Positions 62,097 to 64,000 of a stretch of DNA of 64,000 nt are shown here, one piece after another (within the stretch, counting starts at the first letter, position 1; every line of letters starts with the position of its first letter). The position numbers and the translations under genes were made by a program. The stretch is from contig CANRGM010000100.1 of NCBI GenBank assembly GCA_947630155.1, forward strand, positions 1 to 64,000, in the 5' to 3' direction. The notes beneath the pieces are model-generated. The model saw nothing but the letters and a program-made list of their open reading frames with translations, was not told the DNA's origin and made no database searches. Source of the DNA: an uncultured Clostridia bacterium (GTDB lineage: Bacteria; Bacillota; Clostridia; TANB77; CAG-508).

Positions 62097-64000
62097 ATGA
62101 AAAATGAAAATAAAAAAACAAACAAAAAAGCTATAATCACAATAATTGTAGCAGTTATTGTGATAGGAGCACTTGTAACAACGGGACTATTTTTTACGGT
62201 AAAGTATTTAAAAAATTCTAAAACAAGTGAAAAGGAAAAAGATGAAATTATAAAAGAAGATTCGCAAACAGGAACAAAAACCTTAATGATTTATATGTGT
62301 GGTTCAGACTTAGAAAGTGGTGGAGGAATTGCAACAAGTAATCTACAAGACCTTATTTCATCAAAAATTGATTATGACAATATAAACATAATTTTGTGTG
62401 CTGGAGGTTCAAGCAAGTGGTATAACAATGATATTTCAAAAACAGAAACATCATATTTCAAGGTTACAGATGATGGTTTAGAAATTATAAAAAAACAATC
62501 TAAACAAGATATGGCAAGTAGCACAACATTAACAAATTTTATTGATTACACTTATGACAATTATAAAACTGATGAATATTATTTTATGTTTTGGGATCAT
62601 GGTTGTGCATTAGTTGGACTAGAAGTAGATGAACTATCAGAAAACATATTAAGTTTAAAAGATTTGAACACAGGTTTAAAAAATTCAAAATTAAATAAAG
62701 CAAATAAAAAATTCAACATGGTAATATTAAATAATTGTCTTATGGGAAGCCTAGAAGTTGCAAACATTATGTCTAATTATGCAGATTATCTTGTAGCATC
62801 TGAAGACGTAATGTATGGTGGATATGGAATAACAACTTTTGATTTTTTAGCAGGAATAAAGAAAAGTGATGATGCTGTAAAAATAGGCAAAAGTTATATA
62901 GACACATATACAAAAGCAATGAAGAAAACAAATCCAGGAACTTATATTACATTTGCCTTACTAGATTTAAGTAAAATTGAAAATGTTGTTAGCGAAGTAG
63001 ATAAATATTTTGGAGAAATTAAATTAGATGAAACAAGTTTTAAAAAGATTGCAAAAATAAGGGCAGGAGTATATGAGTATCAAAAAACAGAGGATTGCTA
63101 CGATATGGTTGACCTACATCAATTAGTAACAAAATTACAATCAATAAACAGTAACAACAAAAATTTATTAAAAGCAATCGAAGATGCAGTTATATACAAA
63201 TCTGTAACAGATCCATATTCTAACGGAATTTCAATGTATTTTCCAGAATCTTTTGATTGGTCACCAATATATAAAACAATAGATTTTTCAAATACATATA
63301 AAACTTTTGCTCAAAACTATATTGATATATATACAGGAAAGAAAAATGCAAGTAGCTTTGCAGTAAAGGCAAAAGATGTAGTAAAAATAGATACAGGATT
63401 TTCAATGCAATTAACAGATGAGGAAAAGTCAGAATATAAAAGCTCACAATTTGTTATATTTGAAGATAATGGTGATGGTACATATAACACAATTTTGACA
63501 TCATCTGATACACAAATAGATGATAATGGAGTTATAAAAGCAAATATAGACAATAAATTGCTTTCAGTTATAGACAAATCTGATGGAACAGTTTTCCCAT
63601 TAGGCTACATATTTGAAACAGATAGAACTGAAGATTATGTTATGTATGATGTTCCAATTATATTGGCAGAACCTTATGGAGAAGATTATATTTCTCATAC
63701 AACGGTCGCATTAATGAGTATAAAGGTGTATAATGATGGTAAAATAGAAAAACTAGCAACACGTAATTGGTCTTCAACTTCAGGAGTAGAGGGAAAAACA
63801 ACTTCAAATGGAGCAATTTTAGATATTACTGATTCAAGCAAATATAGTTCAATATATTTTATAAAATCTGCTAGAAAAATAGATGTTGATGAAAATGGTA
63901 ATTATGAAAAATTAGGTGAACTATCATCTACACGAGGAGTTTCAATTGATGTAAATAGTGAATTTACATTTGAGAAAACAGATTTAGATCCAAACAAGAA
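62097..64000 (+). CDS. Clostripain-family cysteine protease (C11), copy 2, cut by window end
   Basis: A second C11 peptidase whose frame is open to the last base of the window. The first 30 residues and much of the rest are nearly identical to the copy at 58516, including LMIYMCGSDLESGGG, FWDHGCALVG and LNNCLMGSLEVAN. Differences are clustered (for example YGGYGITTF for YGGSEITTF, and KKTNPGTYITF). GGAGAAAAAC precedes the ATG. About 25 C-terminal residues lie outside the window. Confidence 0.88.
   Translation, partial: MKNENKKTNKKAIITIIVAVIVIGALVTTGLFFTVKYLKNSKTSEKEKDEIIKEDSQTGTKTLMIYMCGSDLESGGGIATSNLQDLISSKIDYDNINIILCAGGSSKWYNNDISKTETSYFKVTDDGLEIIKKQSKQDMASSTTLTNFIDYTYDNYKTDEYYFMFWDHGCALVGLEVDELSENILSLKDLNTGLKNSKLNKANKKFNMVILNNCLMGSLEVANIMSNYADYLVASEDVMYGGYGITTFDFLAGIKKSDDAVKIGKSYIDTYTKAMKKTNPGTYITFALLDLSKIENVVSEVDKYFGEIKLDETSFKKIAKIRAGVYEYQKTEDCYDMVDLHQLVTKLQSINSNNKNLLKAIEDAVIYKSVTDPYSNGISMYFPESFDWSPIYKTIDFSNTYKTFAQNYIDIYTGKKNASSFAVKAKDVVKIDTGFSMQLTDEEKSEYKSSQFVIFEDNGDGTYNTILTSSDTQIDDNGVIKANIDNKLLSVIDKSDGTVFPLGYIFETDRTEDYVMYDVPIILAEPYGEDYISHTTVALMSIKVYNDGKIEKLATRNWSSTSGVEGKTTSNGAILDITDSSKYSSIYFIKSARKIDVDENGNYEKLGELSSTRGVSIDVNSEFTFEKTDLDPNK

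Larger units (their letters stand above)
28457..64000. mobile_element. Integrative and conjugative element (left end at spoIVA, right end outside window)
   Basis: From the break in spoIVA onward the content changes to conjugation and accessory genes: antirestriction-like proteins, MobC-like protein, MobP-type relaxase, VirD4, Maff2-type pilin, VirB6, PrgI, VirB4, M23 hydrolase, sortase plus surface adhesin, XRE regulators and clostripain-like proteases. No integrase gene is visible; it should lie near the unseen right end, or be represented by the 3' remnant at 28446-28571. Imperfect TGTGT / ACACA arms flank the junction (28447-28474). The exact boundary is inferred from where spoIVA homology stops. 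Confidence 0.75.

Overview
The window comes from a very AT-rich, endospore-forming Firmicute, most likely an uncultured gut Clostridia lineage. Evidence: overall base composition, strong GGAGG ribosome binding sites, gpr, a YtxC-type gene, a GerA-type germinant receptor, a spoIVA fragment, and the tig-clpP-clpX and secD-secF gene orders.

Positions 1-28171 are chromosomal backbone. They carry a 3' gene fragment, a TIGR04086-type membrane protein, an HD-domain hydrolase, secD/secF, a rhodanese, a GT2 glycosyltransferase, an RluA pseudouridine synthase, ytxC, a polytopic glycosyltransferase, rbgA, mrnC, tRNA-Glu(CTC), gpr, recN, a tandem-repeat protein, an M50 protease, tsaD, a metallophosphoesterase, tig, clpP, clpX, secG, rnr and a germinant receptor operon (gerA, gerB, gerC and a small two-helix protein).

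At 28172-28456 only the last ~90 codons of spoIVA remain. From about 28457 to the window end lies an integrated conjugative element whose right end is not reached. It has antirestriction-like genes, a candidate oriT, a MobC-like protein and MobP-type relaxase, an MNT-HEPN pair, a ComEC-like MBL hydrolase, a type IV secretion operon (VirD4, Maff2-like pilin, VirB6, PrgI, VirB4-N, DNA methyltransferase, VirB4, M23 peptidase), a sortase with a thioester/Cna-B surface adhesin, a regulatory block (four XRE repressors, a double-receiver protein, a free-standing RNA polymerase alpha-CTD-like protein) and two clostripain-like proteases.

The main discovery candidate is codon-specific +1 recoding at CGG. 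I found ten in-frame CGG codons in the window, in seven genes: gerB, gerC, virD4 (four times), virB6, virB4, an unknown gene at 36353-36707 and a membrane protein at 61395-62007. At every one the annotated frame breaks just downstream, and dropping the C, so that CGGA/CGGT is read as glycine GGA/GGT, restores the full reading frame and, where the family is known, the conserved glycine. Every other CGG trinucleotide I could find inside genes is out of frame, and I saw no in-frame CGG in any intact gene, whereas CGT, CGA and CGC are ordinary Arg codons. The P-site codons differ at most sites, so P-site slippage is unlikely. An unassigned or starved CGG codon with out-of-frame Gly-tRNA binding, or a quadruplet-reading Gly tRNA, fits best. 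Host and mobile element share the feature.

Secondary observations are probable AUA start codons in the element, interruption of spoIVA, a candidate Ger D subunit, shared acidic C-terminal tails, an LPRTGF protein without a membrane anchor, and a ribosome-binding-site-sequestering hairpin before ytxC.
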